DNA of 64,000 nucleotides, taken from Pseudomonadota bacterium (GTDB taxonomy: Bacteria; Pseudomonadota; Gammaproteobacteria; Xanthomonadales; Xanthomonadaceae). The DNA is taken from contig JAEZYE010000052.1 in NCBI GenBank assembly GCA_023419315.1, forward strand, positions 124,001-188,000, written 5' to 3'. Positions 62,351 through 64,000 of the stretch are shown one piece after another (the stretch's first letter is position 1; each line of letters opens with the position of its first letter). The notes under the pieces were generated by a model. The model ran no database searches. It saw only the letters and a list, made by a program, of their open reading frames with translations, and was not told the DNA's origin. The position numbers and the translations under genes are program-made.

Positions 62351-62710
62351 ATGGATCGCATTCCCATTCTGAGGATGGGCGATCTGCTGCTGGTGACCAT
62401 CCAGGTCGACATGCACGATCAGCTCGCACTCGCGCTGCAGGATGATCTGTCCGACACGATCAGCCGCACCGGCGCGCGCGGCGTGCTCATCGACATTTCG
62501 GCGCTGGACATTGTCGACTCCTTCATCGGCCGCATGATCAGCACGATCTCCGGCCTGGCCAGCATCATGGATGCGCGCACCGTCGTGGTGGGCATGCAGC
62601 CGGCCGTGGCCATCACCCTCACCGAACTGGGCCTCACCCTGCCCGGCGTACGCACTGCACTGGACGTGGAACGCGGCATGAAGGTGCTGCGGGTCGGCGG
62701 CACGGCATGA
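62351..62710 (+). CDS. rsbS: RsbS-type STAS-only stressosome scaffold
   Basis: This is a 119-residue single STAS domain. Ser57 in LDIVDSFIGR matches the RsbT-phosphorylated serine of B. subtilis RsbS. RsbS holds RsbT in the resting stressosome and releases it when phosphorylated. The gene starts four bases after rsbR and overlaps rsbT by four. Confidence 0.94.
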   Translation: MDRIPILRMGDLLLVTIQVDMHDQLALALQDDLSDTISRTGARGVLIDISALDIVDSFIGRMISTISGLASIMDARTVVVGMQPAVAITLTELGLTLPGVRTALDVERGMKVLRVGGTA

Positions 62711-63114
62711 GCACACTGGCCGATACCGGCACGCATCCGGTTCGCGTCGAGCAGGATGTCGTGCTCGCGCGCCAGGTCGTGCGCCGGCTCGCGGTGCAAT
62801 GCGGCCTGCGCCTGGTCGATCAGACCAAGCTGATCACCGCGGCGAGCGAACTCGCGCGCAACACGGTCATCTATGGCGGCGGCGGCGTGATGGAGTGGCA
62901 GGTGTTGCAGGACGGCCTGCGCACGGGCGTATGCCTGACCTTCCGCGACGAAGGCCCCGGCATTCCCGACGTGGCGCAGGCGCTGACGGACGGATGGACC
63001 TCCGGCAACGGACTGGGACTTGGCCTGTCGGGCGCGCGCCGCCTGGTCGATGCGTTCGAACTGGACAGCAAGCCCGGTGCAGGCACGCGGGTCTGCATCA
63101 CCAAATGGAAGTGA
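62707..63114 (+). CDS. rsbT: RsbT-type switch kinase
   Basis: This is a 135-residue GHKL-fold serine/threonine kinase. ATP-lid motifs are N52 in ASELARN, D81 in DEGPGIPD and GNGLGLGLSG at 100-109. It phosphorylates RsbR and RsbS in the stressosome and then, when released, signals to a downstream partner. In B. subtilis that partner is the phosphatase RsbU. Here the next gene encodes an ATPase/phosphatase fusion. It overlaps the neighbours at both ends (4 and 10 bases). Confidence 0.95.
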   Translation: MSTLADTGTHPVRVEQDVVLARQVVRRLAVQCGLRLVDQTKLITAASELARNTVIYGGGGVMEWQVLQDGLRTGVCLTFRDEGPGIPDVAQALTDGWTSGNGLGLGLSGARRLVDAFELDSKPGAGTRVCITKWK

Positions 63115-64000
63115 ACTTCACCGCGCCGCTCACCCTGCGCATCGCGATCGACGAACAGACGCAGGTGGGCCAGGCACGCCGCGAGACGCAGCAGCTCGCG
63201 CGCATGCAGGGCTTCGATGAAACCGACGCGGGCCGCGCGGCGCTGGTGGCGACCGAACTGGGCACCAACATCCTCAAGCATGGGCGGGGCGGACACCTGT
63301 ACGTCATGCCCGTGGTCGGCCGCGACTGCGCCGGGCTGGAACTGGTGGCGGTGGATCGCGGCCCCGGATTTTCGCTGGCCGAAGGCCTGCGCGATGGCTA
63401 TTCCACGCAAGGCACGAAAGGCATCGGGCTGGGCGGCGTCCATCGCCAGACGCAATGGCTGGACGCGTACAGCGATGAACGCGGCGCCGTGGTCGGCGCA
63501 CGGCTGTATCCCGGCGGCCGGAGCGATGTCGATCTTCCCTACGGCGGTTGGCGGCTGCCGATGCACGATGAATCCGTGTGCGGCGATGCATGGCATATCC
63601 GGCACGACGGCGAACGCTGGACCGCGGTGATCATCGATGGCCTCGGCCACGGTGCGGCCGCGCACGTGGCGGCCAACGCCGGCATTGGCGCCGCTGCGGA
63701 CCATCGCGGGGACGCCAGCGCCGTGGCGATGCTGGCCGCGCTGCACCGCGCGATGACCGGAACCCGCGGTGGCGCGGCGGCGGTGGCCGAGTACGCCGAC
63801 GGTGTGGTCCGTTTCACCGGCACCGGCAACATCTCCGCGGCATTGATCGACACCGAACGCTCGCGCGGCCTGCCCTCGCATCCGGGCATCGTCGGGGTCG
63901 GGCCCTTCTCGCGCAGCCAGACGGACCTCCTGTTCCCGGAGGCATCGGGCAAACTGCTCGTACTGCACAGCGACGGCTTGCAGGCGCGCTGGAGCCTCAA
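63105..64000 (+). CDS. Fused RsbT-like ATPase and SpoIIE/PP2C phosphatase (RsbX/RsbU-like), 3' end outside window
   Basis: The gene is cut off by the right edge after 298 codons. Residues 1-135 form a second GHKL ATPase (E51/N55 in ATELGTNILKHG, D84 in VDRGPGF, GTKGIGLGG). Residues 145 onward form a PP2C/SpoIIE phosphatase (D161 in VCGDAWH, D178 in IIDGLGHG, D290 in LHSDGLQ). The IIDGLGHG motif is typical of RsbX, the stressosome-resetting phosphatase. Fusing kinase and phosphatase in one chain suggests an on/off device. The start at 63105 lies within the end of rsbT. Confidence 0.9.
   Translation, partial: MEVNFTAPLTLRIAIDEQTQVGQARRETQQLARMQGFDETDAGRAALVATELGTNILKHGRGGHLYVMPVVGRDCAGLELVAVDRGPGFSLAEGLRDGYSTQGTKGIGLGGVHRQTQWLDAYSDERGAVVGARLYPGGRSDVDLPYGGWRLPMHDESVCGDAWHIRHDGERWTAVIIDGLGHGAAAHVAANAGIGAAADHRGDASAVAMLAALHRAMTGTRGGAAAVAEYADGVVRFTGTGNISAALIDTERSRGLPSHPGIVGVGPFSRSQTDLLFPEASGKLLVLHSDGLQARWSL

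Overview
The window is high-GC, gene-dense DNA that looks like the chromosome of a Xanthomonadaceae/Lysobacteraceae gammaproteobacterium (Pseudoxanthomonas, Lysobacter or Luteimonas type). This assignment is inferred from two large TonB-dependent receptors of the carbohydrate type, a LytTR regulator beside hemC, and a xyloglucan locus resembling that of Xanthomonas; no rRNA or other taxonomic marker is present. I see no tRNA, rRNA, CRISPR array, insertion sequence or phage gene. Many genes have longer in-frame upstream extensions. I chose starts by signal peptides, lipoboxes and Shine-Dalgarno spacing.

Layout. 1-25 kb is mostly housekeeping and regulation: a truncated WYL regulator, a lipoprotein, two DUF481 outer-membrane proteins, hemC with an AlgR-like regulator, an esterase, a TonB_C-domain lipoprotein, two serine beta-lactamase-fold hydrolases, a TonB receptor with a DUF2946 protein, a YeiH transporter with a divergent LysR gene, a flavin reductase-like protein, an Ada protein with a degraded zinc site, a GH92 mannosidase, a three-gene phosphorelay and an ETHE1-like hydrolase.

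25-43.3 kb is a leftward xyloglucan utilisation locus: TonB receptor, GH74 endo-xyloglucanase, CE20 acetylesterase, GH35 beta-galactosidase, GH31 alpha-xylosidase, GH95 alpha-L-fucosidase, MFS sugar transporter and GH3 beta-glucosidase. Together these can strip and cut fucogalactoxyloglucan. Next to it, 43.6-49.2 kb carries a LysR regulator and, divergently, all five steps of the De Ley-Doudoroff galactose pathway (galactose dehydrogenase, lactonase, galactonate dehydratase, KDGal kinase, KDPGal aldolase). These could consume the galactose that GH35 releases.

49.9-61.3 kb is a second glycan locus: TonB receptor, DeoR/AgaR-type repressor, exported amidohydrolase, Tat-exported GH36-type enzyme, EamA permease, GatZ/KbaZ-family protein, AgaS sugar isomerase/deaminase and a BadF-type sugar kinase. 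It looks like an amino-sugar (GalNAc or galactosamine) pathway, but it has no NagA-type deacetylase, no tagatose-6-P kinase and no catalytic KbaY aldolase. A stand-alone GatZ acting as an epimerase plus a periplasmic deacetylase would close the pathway. This is the best candidate here for an undescribed system. Copies of an AACGAAA motif in both intergenic regions of the locus look like the repressor's operators.

61.5-64 kb is a Gram-negative stressosome module: RsbR, RsbS, RsbT and a fused RsbT-like ATPase/SpoIIE phosphatase that runs off the right edge.
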